A stretch of 64,000 bases of DNA from Bacillus sp. ZZV12-4809 (GTDB lineage Bacteria > Bacillota > Bacilli > Bacillales > Cytobacillaceae): positions 1 through 64,000 of the forward strand of contig NZ_VCRN01000017.1 of assembly GCF_009849585.1 (NCBI RefSeq), read 5' to 3'. Shown piece after piece: positions 44,540 to 53,594 of the stretch. Numbering within the stretch: position 1 is the first letter of the stretch; every line of letters begins with the position of its first letter. The notes below the pieces were generated by a model that had not been told where the DNA came from, searched no databases, and worked only from the letters and a program-made list of their open reading frames with translations. The position numbers and the translations under genes are program-made.

Positions 44540-45839
44540 TCTTATCGGTGTCGGCATCGGCCCATTCAATCTTGGCCTTGCCGCCATGATGGAAGAAACA
44601 GGAGGGAAGGATGTTCTGTTTTTTGAGCAAAGTACGGAATTCAATTGGCATAAAGGGATGCTGATTGAGGGAACAACCCTACAGGTGCCCTTTTTTGCTG
44701 ACTTAATCAGCATGGCCGATGTACAGAGCCGATTTACCTTTTTAAATTATCTGCAAACCCATAACAGGCTTTACCATTTTTATTTTCTGGAGAAATTTCA
44801 TATTACGCGAAAAGAATATAATGACTATTGCCGCTGGGTAGCGAATCAGCTCTCGTCCTGCCGATTTGGCTTCCGGGTGGAGAAAGTCACTCCATTAAAT
44901 GAACTGTATGAAGTTACTGTCCGAAATGTGCAGACAGGGGAAACCGGGCATTACTTAACAAAACATGCGGCCCTCGGAATTGGAACCAGCCCGTCCGTCC
45001 CTTCACATCTGGAAGAGCATCTGGGTCCAAATATCCTGCATTCTTCTCAGTATATGGAGCAGAGAAGCGAGATTGAGCAGGCAGCCTCGATCACCGTGAT
45101 CGGTTCTGGCCAGAGTGCAGCCGAGATTTTCTATGATCTGCTGCAAAATCAGGAAGAACGTGATTATGAATTAAACTGGTTCACCCGGTCAAAAGGATTC
45201 TTTCCGATGGAATACAGCAAATTGGGCCTTGAGTATTTTTCGCCTGATTATATCGATTTCTTTTTCAAGCTTCCAGAGGAAAAGAAGGAGGATCTGCTTT
45301 CTAAGCAGGACTTGCTTTACAAGGGAATCAGCATGACAACGATCGCTGATATTTATGATCTTTTATATGATAAAACGGCTGGCGGGGAAAAGCCGCCGAT
45401 TCATTTGCTCGCCATGACAGAGCTGGCCGGAATCGAACGAAGGAATGGCACTCATCTGCTGACATTAAAGCATTGTGTGTCTGAAGAATTATTTCAGCTG
45501 GAGTCAGATGTCGTCATTCTTGGGACGGGCTATGCACCATCAATGCCGCATTTCCTTTTGGATATGCAGGATGAGATCGAGTGGGATAAACATAATCGCT
45601 TCAAGATAAATCGCGATTATACACTGGAGACTAGGACCAAAAAAGAAAATAAAATTTTCATCCAAAATGGGGAGCTTCATACACATGGCATCGGTGCACC
45701 AGACCTCGGGCTTGGGGCGTACCGGAATGCTGTCATCATGAACCAGGTCTACGGAAGGGAAATCTATCAGGTGAACAAAAAGAATGTATTTCAATCATTT
45801 GAAGCGGATGAATCCTGGAAAAAAGCCGCAGTAAGATAA
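44514..45839 (+). CDS. L-lysine/L-ornithine-type N-hydroxylase (diamine N-monooxygenase, IucD/RhbE-like)
   Basis: A 441-residue flavin monooxygenase. ATG 44514 follows AGGAGATGGAAGG and overlaps the acetyltransferase by 26 bases. FAD motif GVGIGPFNLGLAA at the start, NADPH motif VIGSGQSAAEIFYDLL in the middle, and the late ATGY-like LGTGYAPSMP. Predicted to N-hydroxylate 1,3-diaminopropane. Corresponds to rhbE. Confidence 0.92.
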   Translation: MSLQQKVYDLIGVGIGPFNLGLAAMMEETGGKDVLFFEQSTEFNWHKGMLIEGTTLQVPFFADLISMADVQSRFTFLNYLQTHNRLYHFYFLEKFHITRKEYNDYCRWVANQLSSCRFGFRVEKVTPLNELYEVTVRNVQTGETGHYLTKHAALGIGTSPSVPSHLEEHLGPNILHSSQYMEQRSEIEQAASITVIGSGQSAAEIFYDLLQNQEERDYELNWFTRSKGFFPMEYSKLGLEYFSPDYIDFFFKLPEEKKEDLLSKQDLLYKGISMTTIADIYDLLYDKTAGGEKPPIHLLAMTELAGIERRNGTHLLTLKHCVSEELFQLESDVVILGTGYAPSMPHFLLDMQDEIEWDKHNRFKINRDYTLETRTKKENKIFIQNGELHTHGIGAPDLGLGAYRNAVIMNQVYGREIYQVNKKNVFQSFEADESWKKAAVR

Positions 45840-45851
45840 AGGAGGAATAGT

Positions 45852-47651
45852 ATGTTATATATCAATGAAATGGAAGAAATTCTGCAGAAGGAAGTATGGG
45901 AAAAGGTTAATCAAAATTTGGTGGCTAAAATGCTCTCAGAATTTATGTATGAGGATATGATTAAGCCTGAGTTAGAAGACGGTATGTACTTCTTGCTGAC
46001 AGCCGCAGGCCGCAAGTATCGCTATCGGGCAGAAAAGCGATTATTTGACAGTTTTGATGTAAAATCAGGTTCTGTTGAAGCCTGCGAAAACGACACATGG
46101 CATCCGGCTGTCAATGCCATTCAATTTCTCACTGATATTAAGGAGAATATTGGCATGTCATCCGAAACTGCGGGGCATCTGATCAGGGAACTGAATCAAA
46201 CCCTGATTGCTGATGCAAATTTGATGGTGCATCACAGAAAAACTGCTGATGCACTAACGGAGCTTGATTATGAAGAGCTGGAAGGCGAAATGACAGGACA
46301 CCCCTGGATTACGTACAACAAAGGACGCATCGGTTTTGGCTTGGATGATTACGTAAATTTCGCACCGGAAAATCAGAATGAGACGAAGCTGTTCTGGGTA
46401 GCGGTCCGCCGGGAGCGCAGCCAATTCCAGAGCGTCACTGACCTGAACTATGAGAAACTGATCGAGAATGAACTCGGTGCTGAAATGATCATGCATTTTT
46501 CAGGCATCATCAGGAAATATGGATTAAATCCAGAAGATTACTATTTTATGCCGGTGCATGAGTGGCAATGGAAAAATGTTCTGATCCAAAACTTCCCGGA
46601 GGATTTGGCGTATAAAAACATGATTCCTCTTGAAGAAGGAACGGATCATTATCTGCCCCAGCAGTCCATACGGACATTTGTGAATGTGAGTGATAAGAGG
46701 AAACACCATGTGAAGCTTCCGATGAGCATTTTGAATACGCTGGTCTACCGCGGGCTTCCTTCTGAACGGACGGTGATTGCCCCGCAGGTTACGGCCTTTA
46801 TTAAAGGCATTTTTGAGAATGACAGCTTCTTAAAGGAAGATTGCGAGGTTGTTCTGCCGGGAGAAATTGCAAGCTTAAATGTCGACCATCCTCACTACAG
46901 CTCATTAAATGGCGCACCCTACCAGTACAATGAAATGCTGGGTGCGATTTGGCGCGAAAGCATTTATGGGTATTTGAAGACGGGGGAAAAGCCAATCACG
47001 CTGGCCGCACTTCATCATGTCGATGCCTACGGAAAACCGTATGTTCAGAGTCTGATCGAGCAGTCCGGATTAAGCGCGAATGAATGGATGAAGCAGTTTT
47101 TCCATGTCATCATGCCGCCGCTCCTGCATTTCCTTTATCAGTACGGAACCGTATTTTCACCTCATGGGCAAAATACCATACTCATATTAAAAGATTCAAA
47201 ACCAGTGAGATTGGCAGTTAAGGATTATGTAGATGACGTTAATATTTCAGACCAGCCTTTCCCGGAGCTCGCCGGTTTGGATGAGGATCTGAAAGCCGTG
47301 CTGCGCAGTGAACCGCCTGAGGGTCTTACACAATTTATTTTTACTGGCCTGTTCATCTGCCACCTCCGCTATTTATCAAACGTGCTGATCAATCATTACT
47401 TAATGGATGAAAAAACGTTCTGGTCCTATCTGGCAGAAGCCATTCAGGATTATCAGGCAAAGTTCCCGCAGCTTGAGGAACGGTTCAAGTTATTTGATTT
47501 CTTTAAGCCGGAGCTGACCAAGCTCTGCCTGAACCGAAACCGGATGGTGGACTATGGATACGGTGACGGGGAAGACCGTCCGCATGCCTCTGAATTCGGG
47601 AAAGTGCGCAATGCCTTGCATGATATTAAGGAAGAGAGGATTATGGTGTAA
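45852..47651 (+). CDS. IucA/IucC-family NIS siderophore synthetase, second of two
   Basis: A 599-residue NIS synthetase behind an AAAGGAGG site. Motifs: GHPWITYNKGRIGFG (the HP-K-R pocket), PVHEWQWKNVL, QQSIRTF, and the late HGQNTILILK. It joins the second hydroxamate arm to the citrate intermediate. Corresponds to rhbF. No siderophore exporter or uptake gene follows within the window; the operon ends before the palindromic repeat. Confidence 0.92.
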   Translation: MLYINEMEEILQKEVWEKVNQNLVAKMLSEFMYEDMIKPELEDGMYFLLTAAGRKYRYRAEKRLFDSFDVKSGSVEACENDTWHPAVNAIQFLTDIKENIGMSSETAGHLIRELNQTLIADANLMVHHRKTADALTELDYEELEGEMTGHPWITYNKGRIGFGLDDYVNFAPENQNETKLFWVAVRRERSQFQSVTDLNYEKLIENELGAEMIMHFSGIIRKYGLNPEDYYFMPVHEWQWKNVLIQNFPEDLAYKNMIPLEEGTDHYLPQQSIRTFVNVSDKRKHHVKLPMSILNTLVYRGLPSERTVIAPQVTAFIKGIFENDSFLKEDCEVVLPGEIASLNVDHPHYSSLNGAPYQYNEMLGAIWRESIYGYLKTGEKPITLAALHHVDAYGKPYVQSLIEQSGLSANEWMKQFFHVIMPPLLHFLYQYGTVFSPHGQNTILILKDSKPVRLAVKDYVDDVNISDQPFPELAGLDEDLKAVLRSEPPEGLTQFIFTGLFICHLRYLSNVLINHYLMDEKTFWSYLAEAIQDYQAKFPQLEERFKLFDFFKPELTKLCLNRNRMVDYGYGDGEDRPHASEFGKVRNALHDIKEERIMV

Positions 47652-47737
47652 TTAGCAGCTGTCCGGCTGCAGGCTTTTGTCTTTTTGCTGTTTTCGTAAA
47701 GTTTGTTGCTTTTTCATAACCTAGTTTTATTTGTTGA

Positions 47738-47861
47738 GTTGATTGGAGCGGAGGGCACTTGACTCCAGCGGGAGGAGAGGGAAGTGTGAGACCCCGCAGG
47801 CGAAGCCGAGGAGGCTCGCATTCCTCCCCGCGGAAAGCAAGTGACTGTAGCGGAAATCAAC
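47738..47861. repeat. Palindromic intergenic repeat element (~124 bp)
   Basis: The ends are inverted copies: GTTGATT at 47738 and AATCAAC at 47855-47861, each next to AGCGGA or AGCGGAA. The interior carries GACCCCGCAGG, GCCGAGGAGGCTC and CCCCGCGGAAAGC, which fold back on one another. The GC content is well above the flanks. This type of dispersed palindrome is common in Bacillaceae genomes. The region 47652-47933 has no gene; it is flanked at 47682-47720 by a motif also seen at 32439. Confidence 0.82.
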
Positions 47862-47933
47862 GGTCAGAATTTTTAAACCAAAACAATAATCTTTTAGAAT
47901 ACATCCTATACTTTAGACCAGCAAATTAATCAT

Positions 47934-47962
47934 TGACATAGAATACAGAAGCATGCATAATA
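47934..47962 (+). promoter_or_regulatory. SigA promoter of the proBA T-box leader
   Basis: TTGACA, 17-bp spacer, CATAAT. Predicted start near 47969. Confidence 0.8.
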
Positions 47963-47968
47963 ATTCTA

Positions 47969-48235
47969 ATCTTATGAAAATATCAACAGCATTGACAGGG
48001 AATCAGTAAATAGAACTCAGGCAATAAGAGAGCGGGATTCACCGGCTGAAAGATCCTGCAGTCTGCAAAGCTATTGAACCTAGCCCTTGAGCTGCCAGGC
48101 AAACCTGGCCGAATTCCTGCGTTAAAGGATATTCAAAGCGGGCACTTGCAGTGTAAAGTGCCAATGAAGGTGGTACCGCGAAAGACAAAGCTCTTCCGTC
48201 CTTTTTATAGGGATGGGAGGGCTTTTTTTTACATC
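47969..48235 (+). promoter_or_regulatory. T-box riboswitch leader of proBA (tRNA-Pro sensing inferred)
   Basis: The canonical T-box AAGGTGGTACCGCG is at about 48168. A terminator follows (AAAGCTCTTCCGTCC pairing with GGGATGGGAGGGCTTT, then eight T). The upstream ~180 bases form the Stem I region, with CTCAGG and CCTTGAG arms. A candidate specifier CCU occurs in GAACCTAG. Known T-boxes sense uncharged tRNA; proline is inferred from the genes downstream and this codon. The exact specifier was not proved. Confidence 0.9.
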
Positions 48236-48284
48236 CTGCTCCATGAAGCGGGAGAAATGATGATTAAGGGAAGGGTGGTGCCCT

Positions 48285-49415
48285 GTGAAGAAGGAACGGA
48301 TTGTGGTGAAAATCGGAAGCAGTTCACTGACGAATAACAATGGCGGATTGTGCATGGAAAAATTGGAGGAGCATGCAGCTGCCCTTTCGCGGCTAAAAGA
48401 GAAGGGGCATGAAGTTATATTAATATCATCTGGAGCGGTTGCGGCAGGATTTGCAGATCTTGGCTATCCTTCGCGCCCGGTGACAATTGCCGGAAAACAG
48501 GCCGCAGCCGCAGTGGGTCAGGGGTTATTAATGCAGGGTTATACGGAAGCATTCAAAATGCATGGCATCGTTGCAGCGCAAATGCTGCTGACAAGGCAAA
48601 ACTTCCTGCATAAGGAGCAGTATCAAAATGCATATGCCACATTGTCCGAACTATTGAAGCGGAATGTACTGCCAATAATAAATGAAAATGATTCTGTATC
48701 GATCGAGGAGCTGGCCTTCGGTGATAATGATATGCTGTCGGCCCTTGTGTGCGGGCTTGTACAGGCAGAGCGCCTGATCATCCTGACAGATATAAATGGA
48801 ATATATGACTCCAATCCGCGTACAAATACAGAAGCCAAAAAATTCAATTTTATAACAGAAATATCGGATGACCTGATGAATGCTGCCGCAGGGTCAGGCT
48901 CAAGGGTCGGAACCGGCGGAATGGTGACAAAGCTTTCGGCGGCAAAGACTGCCCTGGCACTCGGTGTGCAGGTTTTCATTGGCGTCGGACAAGGGGAAGA
49001 AAAGCTGATAGAGATCCTCGAAGGCAAAGGGGATGGGACTTATATCGGCACCCGAACTCAGCCAAGGGTCAAGACCTCCAAGCAGTGGCTTGCGCTGCAT
49101 TCAGTTCCGAATGGGAAAATTGAAGTGGACCACGGAGCTGCGCGGGCCATATTAACACAGGGAAAAAGTCTTCTGCCTGCAGGTGTCACTGGGATTTCGG
49201 GCCATTTTCATATACAGGATGTCGTGGAAGTGATTGGACCAAAAGGAGATTTGATCGGCAAAGGGCAGGTTAATTTCTCATCGGATGAACTGCGGGCCAT
49301 TAAAGGGCTATCCAGTTCGGAAGCCATGCAGAAAGCAGGGAGTGACCGCCGGGTTGTCATACACCGGGATCACTGGGTAAGCCAAAAAAGAAAGGAGAAA
49401 AGTTCATGGAATTAG
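48285..49415 (+). CDS. proB: Glutamate 5-kinase
   Basis: A 376-residue enzyme, first step of proline synthesis. GTG 48285 follows AAGGGTGG. The kinase domain shows [38 protein letters not shown] and [10 protein letters not shown]-terminal PUA domain (about residue 275 on) is present as in many ProB proteins. It overlaps proA by 10 bases. Control is by the T-box leader. Confidence 0.96.
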   Translation: MKKERIVVKIGSSSLTNNNGGLCMEKLEEHAAALSRLKEKGHEVILISSGAVAAGFADLGYPSRPVTIAGKQAAAAVGQGLLMQGYTEAFKMHGIVAAQMLLTRQNFLHKEQYQNAYATLSELLKRNVLPIINENDSVSIEELAFGDNDMLSALVCGLVQAERLIILTDINGIYDSNPRTNTEAKKFNFITEISDDLMNAAAGSGSRVGTGGMVTKLSAAKTALALGVQVFIGVGQGEEKLIEILEGKGDGTYIGTRTQPRVKTSKQWLALHSVPNGKIEVDHGAARAILTQGKSLLPAGVTGISGHFHIQDVVEVIGPKGDLIGKGQVNFSSDELRAIKGLSSSEAMQKAGSDRRVVIHRDHWVSQKRKEKSSWN

Positions 49416-50638
49416 CACTGAAAGGAAAAAGAGCGAAGAATGCCGCAGCAGAGCTGGCGAAAAAAACAACACAGCAAAAAAATCATGCATTAGAACTCAT
49501 CTCACAGCAGCTGATGCGGGAGAAGGATTTTATTTTAGCCCAAAACGAAAAGGACCTGGAGGCAGGAACGGAAAATGGAATGAGCGAAGCTTTGCTGGAC
49601 CGTCTGCGGTTAACTGAAGCCCGGCTTCAGGATATGGCGGACGCACTTATTCAGCTTGCGCGGCTGGATGATCCAATTGGAGAGGTCTTATCCGCATGGG
49701 AACGCCCGAATGGGCTCAGCATTACACAGGTCCGGGTTCCGCTTGGCGTCGTCGGCATGATCTATGAAGCCCGTCCCAATGTAACGGTCGATGCATCAAG
49801 CTTATGTCTGAAAACAGGCAATGCTGTCATGCTGCGCGGAAGTTCGACAGCCATTCACTCCAATAAAGCCATTGTGAAGGTTATTCATCATGCCCTTGAA
49901 AAAAGCGACTTGCCCCCTGAGGCCGTCCAGCTTATTGAGGATACGAGCCGGGAAACTGCTTCAGGGTTGTTCAAACTGAACGAATACCTGGATGTCCTGA
50001 TTCCGCGTGGAGGAGCGAAGCTGATTCGAACAGTTGTTGAGAACTCAACTGTCCCGGTACTTGAGACAGGTGCCGGCAATTGCCATATCTATATTGATGA
50101 AATTGCTGATAAGGAAATGGCGGTTAGCATAGCAGTTAATGCCAAAACACAGCGCCCGTCCGTCTGCAATGCATGCGAGACCATTCTTGTTCACAGGGAG
50201 TGGAAGGGTCTTTATGATCTTGTAAATGCTCTTAAGGAAAAAGGAGTGGTGATTCATGCTGGTGAAGGTGTTAGCGGGGAAGGGATCATCCCGGCCGCTG
50301 AGAAGGACTGGGCTCTTGAATATTTAGGAATGGAAGTCGCCTTGAAAGTGACGGACAGCGTGGATGATGCCATTTCGCATATCAACCGCTACGGCACAAA
50401 ACATTCTGAAGCGATTATTTCTTCAAACCCGGAAAATGTGGAAAAATTCCTGAATGAAGTCGATGCAGCGGCAGTTTACCATAATGCATCTACACGCTTT
50501 ACAGATGGCTTTGAGTTTGGGTTTGGTGCTGAAATCGGCATCAGCACCCAAAAGCTCCATGCCCGGGGTCCGATGGGACTGCCTGCTCTGACTTCGACGA
50601 AATATATAGTGAAAGGGAATGGGCAGGTAAAGAAATAA
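49406..50638 (+). CDS. proA: Glutamate-5-semialdehyde dehydrogenase (gamma-glutamyl phosphate reductase)
   Basis: A 410-residue NADPH-dependent enzyme with normal length. Motifs: [27 protein letters not shown], the catalytic Cys in [15 protein letters not shown], and [20 protein letters not shown] at the end. It reduces gamma-glutamyl phosphate made by ProB. Translation is probably coupled to proB by the overlap. Confidence 0.96.
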   Translation: MELALKGKRAKNAAAELAKKTTQQKNHALELISQQLMREKDFILAQNEKDLEAGTENGMSEALLDRLRLTEARLQDMADALIQLARLDDPIGEVLSAWERPNGLSITQVRVPLGVVGMIYEARPNVTVDASSLCLKTGNAVMLRGSSTAIHSNKAIVKVIHHALEKSDLPPEAVQLIEDTSRETASGLFKLNEYLDVLIPRGGAKLIRTVVENSTVPVLETGAGNCHIYIDEIADKEMAVSIAVNAKTQRPSVCNACETILVHREWKGLYDLVNALKEKGVVIHAGEGVSGEGIIPAAEKDWALEYLGMEVALKVTDSVDDAISHINRYGTKHSEAIISSNPENVEKFLNEVDAAAVYHNASTRFTDGFEFGFGAEIGISTQKLHARGPMGLPALTSTKYIVKGNGQVKK

Positions 50639-50762
50639 GTGGAAAATTCAGGGGCAGTTTCTGAACATGACAACAGCAGAAATGCCCTTGCTGGTAAAAT
50701 AATGATATCGTTTTCTTCATAATTGATGCTAAAATAAAAGAAAAACACGTAAAGAGGACTAT

Positions 50763-52022
50763 ATGAAAAAACATACTGGTCAAATTTCACTTGTGCTTAT
50801 TTCCATTTTATTTACATCATACCAATCTATTTTACATCAGGAAAAATTTCTTTCCTTTGATTTTTTTCTATTTACATGTATTGCCTGGTTTGTAGGCTGG
50901 CAGTTTGATAAGACCAGGTATTATGCAGAAAAAGTGCGGGCCAGCAAGGAAAGCTATAAATTGCTTTTGGAATCACTTCCGGTTTCCGTGCTAATACATA
51001 AGGACTATAAAATTTTATATGCAAACTCCACTGCAGTCAGTGCTTTGTCCAGATCGGGTACCGATTCATTAACAGGATTATCCCTGCATGATATTATTGA
51101 GCCTGACTACAAGGACCGCTTTCATGAACGATATCGGCACATAACAGCAGAGAAGGAGCTTTTCAATAATACGGAATATATGATCAGACGCAATGACGGA
51201 ACAAAGAGCTATTTTGAAGTCTGCTCACGCATTGTGGACTTTGAAGGAACAGAGGCCATCCTTTCGCTCGCATCAGATATTTCCGATAAAAAAGAGGAAC
51301 AGGAAAACCTTCTGCAAAAATCGGAAAAGCTTGCACTTCTTGGGCAGATGGCAGCCGGTATCGCCCATGAAATCCGAAACCCGCTTACATCGATCAAAGG
51401 CTTTGTTCAGCTTTTCAAGTCAAGCAGCAAAAAAGAAGAGTATTTTGATATAGTGCTTTCAGAACTGGACCGCATAAATGGGATCGTCGGGGAGTTTTTA
51501 GTGCTGGCCAAGCCTGCGGCAAACATATTTGAAAAAGAGGATCTGACAAAATTAATCAACGAAGTTATTCTCCTGAGCAATACCCAGTCCATTTTAAACA
51601 ATGTGGAAATCAACGTGGAAAATAATCTTCACGCCCCCATGGTTCACTGTGAAAAAAACCAATTGAAGCAAGTTTTCCTGAATATCATTAAGAACGCAAT
51701 GGAAGCCATGCCAGGCGGCGGCAAATTAACCATTAAAGTCTTGAAAAAAAACTGCAATACGATTTCCGTTCAATTCATTGATCAAGGGGTAGGCATTCCG
51801 GAAGAACGGATTTCAAGCCTGGGAGAACCGTTCTATACAACGAAGGAAAAAGGAACCGGATTGGGTCTGATGATTTGCTATAAGATTATCGAAAACCATA
51901 ATGGCCGATTAACCATCGAAAGCAAAGTCGGGGAAGGCACGAAGATGGAAATTGAACTTCCATATGAGAATGACATGATGAATGCAGAAGAAATAGAACA
52001 CAGAAACACAGTTCTCAATTAG
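50763..52022 (+). CDS. PAS-domain sensor histidine kinase (sporulation KinA/KinE-like)
   Basis: A 419-residue kinase. Two hydrophobic N-terminal segments (LVLISILFTSYQ; FDFFLFTCIAWFVG), then a PAS domain (about residues 60-175), a HisKA domain with the phosphorylated His in GIAHEIRNPLTSIKGF, and a HATPase with NIIKNAMEAMP, DQGVGIP and GTGLGL. No response regulator is adjacent, which is usual for the orphan kinases that feed the Spo0 phosphorelay. AAAGAGG precedes ATG 50763. The signal is unknown. Confidence 0.9.
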   Translation: MKKHTGQISLVLISILFTSYQSILHQEKFLSFDFFLFTCIAWFVGWQFDKTRYYAEKVRASKESYKLLLESLPVSVLIHKDYKILYANSTAVSALSRSGTDSLTGLSLHDIIEPDYKDRFHERYRHITAEKELFNNTEYMIRRNDGTKSYFEVCSRIVDFEGTEAILSLASDISDKKEEQENLLQKSEKLALLGQMAAGIAHEIRNPLTSIKGFVQLFKSSSKKEEYFDIVLSELDRINGIVGEFLVLAKPAANIFEKEDLTKLINEVILLSNTQSILNNVEINVENNLHAPMVHCEKNQLKQVFLNIIKNAMEAMPGGGKLTIKVLKKNCNTISVQFIDQGVGIPEERISSLGEPFYTTKEKGTGLGLMICYKIIENHNGRLTIESKVGEGTKMEIELPYENDMMNAEEIEHRNTVLN

Positions 52023-52026
52023 AAAA

Positions 52027-52060
52027 CTGGCAGTGCATCCAAAATGCGCTGTCTTTTTTT
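52027..52060 (+). terminator. Terminator after histidine kinase gene
   Basis: GGCAG-GCAT, loop CCAAA, ATGC-CTGTC with seven T. Confidence 0.75.
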
Positions 52061-52130
52061 GTCCGCAGCAAAAGGGCAGGTTGCATAGAATGTTATAATT
52101 ATAGTAAATACATTTAATACGGTGATTATA

Positions 52131-53201
52131 GTGTTATATTTCCTTTTGCTCGGTTTTCTTTTTGTGGGGACCGTTTTATTTATCATTCTAAAAAAAATAA
52201 ATATCCATACGGCTGCCATGGCCGCGGTAATGGCGTTCGGCATTGTGACACAGGGGGTTTTGCTCAATTTCTTCGGGATGCCTTTCTTTTTGGGAAGCTT
52301 CGGCAAGATTCTTAGTATAGCAGATTTAGCGTTATGGCTGGCTTTCCTTGTATCCATTGGGATGACTATCTTCAAGGGTGAGTTCAAAATGCTGCATTAT
52401 GCTAATCCCATTAATCGGTTTGGCATCGGCACCTGGGTGGCCGGCACTTCGATTTGCGGGATCATATTCTACAGGCAATTTGGAGCAGGTGCGGAAGCAC
52501 AGGCATTGGCCATTCTAAATGCGGGTTTATGGGCTTTTTATATCTGGATTAGCCTGCTGGGCTTCAAGGAGCTCAGAACTTCACCTATTGGCCGGCAGGC
52601 ACATGGTGTTCTGCTGCTGACCGCCGTCAGCACACAGTCACTTGTACTCCTGTTTAATACGGTCTTTCATGAGGTGTCTGCCGTTTTGAATGCGGCTCTT
52701 ATTTTTACTGGATTTCTTTTTTATTTTATCAGTGCCTGGTTTATCCTGAAGCGTTATGCCGTTCGCGGCTGGAATGCAGCGAAGGACTGGAATAACACCA
52801 ATTGCATTTTGCACGGTGCGCTATCAATCAGCGGGCTTGCCATGTATAAATCAGGGTTCGCTGACGGAACAAATGTTATGTGGTTTTGGCTGGCCGTTTT
52901 CCTGGTCTTTTTGATCGTTGAGGCTGTTGAAATCATAAGGCTCGTCTTGCGAATTCGGCTTTATGGCTTTAAAGAAGGCATCTTCACTTATGATGTGACA
53001 CAGTGGAGCCGGATCTTTACGTTTGCGATGTTCTTTACTTTCACCTTTTTCATCGAAAGCCCTTTGCAGGCAGTCATCCTGAATACAGGCATCTGGATCA
53101 TTTTATTGTTATTGGCCGTTGAAATATATTTATGTGCGGAATCATTAAGAAGAAAACAGGTCCGAATTCCTGCTTCATTCAGAAAGGAAACTTCGGCCTA
53201 A
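52131..53201 (+). CDS. Multi-pass membrane protein, possibly TDT/SLAC1-like
   Basis: About 356 residues with ten hydrophobic helices and a basic C terminus (SLRRKQVRIPASFRKE). GTG 52131 is chosen because GGTGAT lies 8 bases upstream; GTG 52122 is also in frame. The length, ten-helix layout and glycine-rich middle (FGIGTWVAGTSICGIIF) recall tellurite-resistance/dicarboxylate (TDT) channels, but no decisive motif was found. Function unassigned. Confidence 0.75.
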   Translation: MLYFLLLGFLFVGTVLFIILKKINIHTAAMAAVMAFGIVTQGVLLNFFGMPFFLGSFGKILSIADLALWLAFLVSIGMTIFKGEFKMLHYANPINRFGIGTWVAGTSICGIIFYRQFGAGAEAQALAILNAGLWAFYIWISLLGFKELRTSPIGRQAHGVLLLTAVSTQSLVLLFNTVFHEVSAVLNAALIFTGFLFYFISAWFILKRYAVRGWNAAKDWNNTNCILHGALSISGLAMYKSGFADGTNVMWFWLAVFLVFLIVEAVEIIRLVLRIRLYGFKEGIFTYDVTQWSRIFTFAMFFTFTFFIESPLQAVILNTGIWIILLLLAVEIYLCAESLRRKQVRIPASFRKETSA

Positions 53202-53204
53202 GTG

Positions 53205-53305
53205 CTGAACGCACATAAATATTTTTATCCGCACATAAAAAATGCTTATCCGCACATAAATCTGGCTATGCGCACAGAATTTCACGCTATCCGCACAGAA
53301 ATTGA
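53205..53305. repeat. Short CGCACA-type repeat array
   Basis: Five copies of CGCACA[T/G]AA at about 20-bp spacing, for example GAACGCACATAAATATTTTT, TATCCGCACATAAAAAATG and CTATGCGCACAGAATTTCACG. Same family and orientation as the arrays at 13205 and 36262. It follows the membrane protein gene. Confidence 0.85.
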
Positions 53306-53336
53306 TTTCAGCAGCGATAATTCCATAAGAAAATGA

Positions 53337-53387
53337 AAAAAAGAGCCAGCCGCATGCGATTTTGCAATGTGACTGGCTCTTTTTAGG
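53337..53387. terminator. Terminator hairpin before the small toxin-like ORF
   Basis: AAAAAGAGCCAG pairs with CTGGCTCTTTTT. Strong in both directions. Confidence 0.82.
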
Positions 53388-53477
53388 CCTTTTGAACGGA
53401 TTTTCAAATAGGCACTTAACTTGAGTATAGGACAAGTTTGCTTCCGGGAAGGCTGAAGGTAAGGAGGCGATGTATAA

Positions 53478-53570
53478 ATGGATACCTTTGAAGTGTTGTC
53501 ATTGATGATCAGTTTCGGTATGTTTGTTATCGCCATGCTCCAATTCACAGACAGAGACAGAAATTCATGA
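53478..53570 (+). CDS. Holin-like peptide, candidate type I toxin
   Basis: A 30-residue peptide: MDTFEVLSLMISFGMFVIAM then LQFTDRDRNS. It has one membrane segment and a charged tail. This matches the 'putative holin-like toxin' (Hol_Tox) family of Bacillus, whose best-known relatives are TxpA-type toxins. AAGGAGG lies 10 bases before ATG 53478, and a terminator directly follows the stop. Type I toxins are normally silenced by an antisense RNA; none has been identified here, although the hairpin at 53337-53387 could end one. Confidence 0.72.
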   Translation: MDTFEVLSLMISFGMFVIAMLQFTDRDRNS

Positions 53571-53594
53571 ACACGCTAACCAGCGTGTTTTTTT
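53571..53594. terminator. Terminator after the toxin-like ORF
   Basis: ACACGCT, loop AACC, AGCGTGT and seven T; also the end of the convergent redoxin gene. Confidence 0.85.

Noticed and set aside
48074-48337. Coding ORF within the T-box leader
   Set aside because: It overlaps the T-box and terminator and has no ribosome site; explained by the riboswitch.
52019-52387. Minus-strand basic ORF between the kinase and membrane protein genes
   Set aside because: It runs antisense through the membrane protein gene and the terminator, with no ribosome site.
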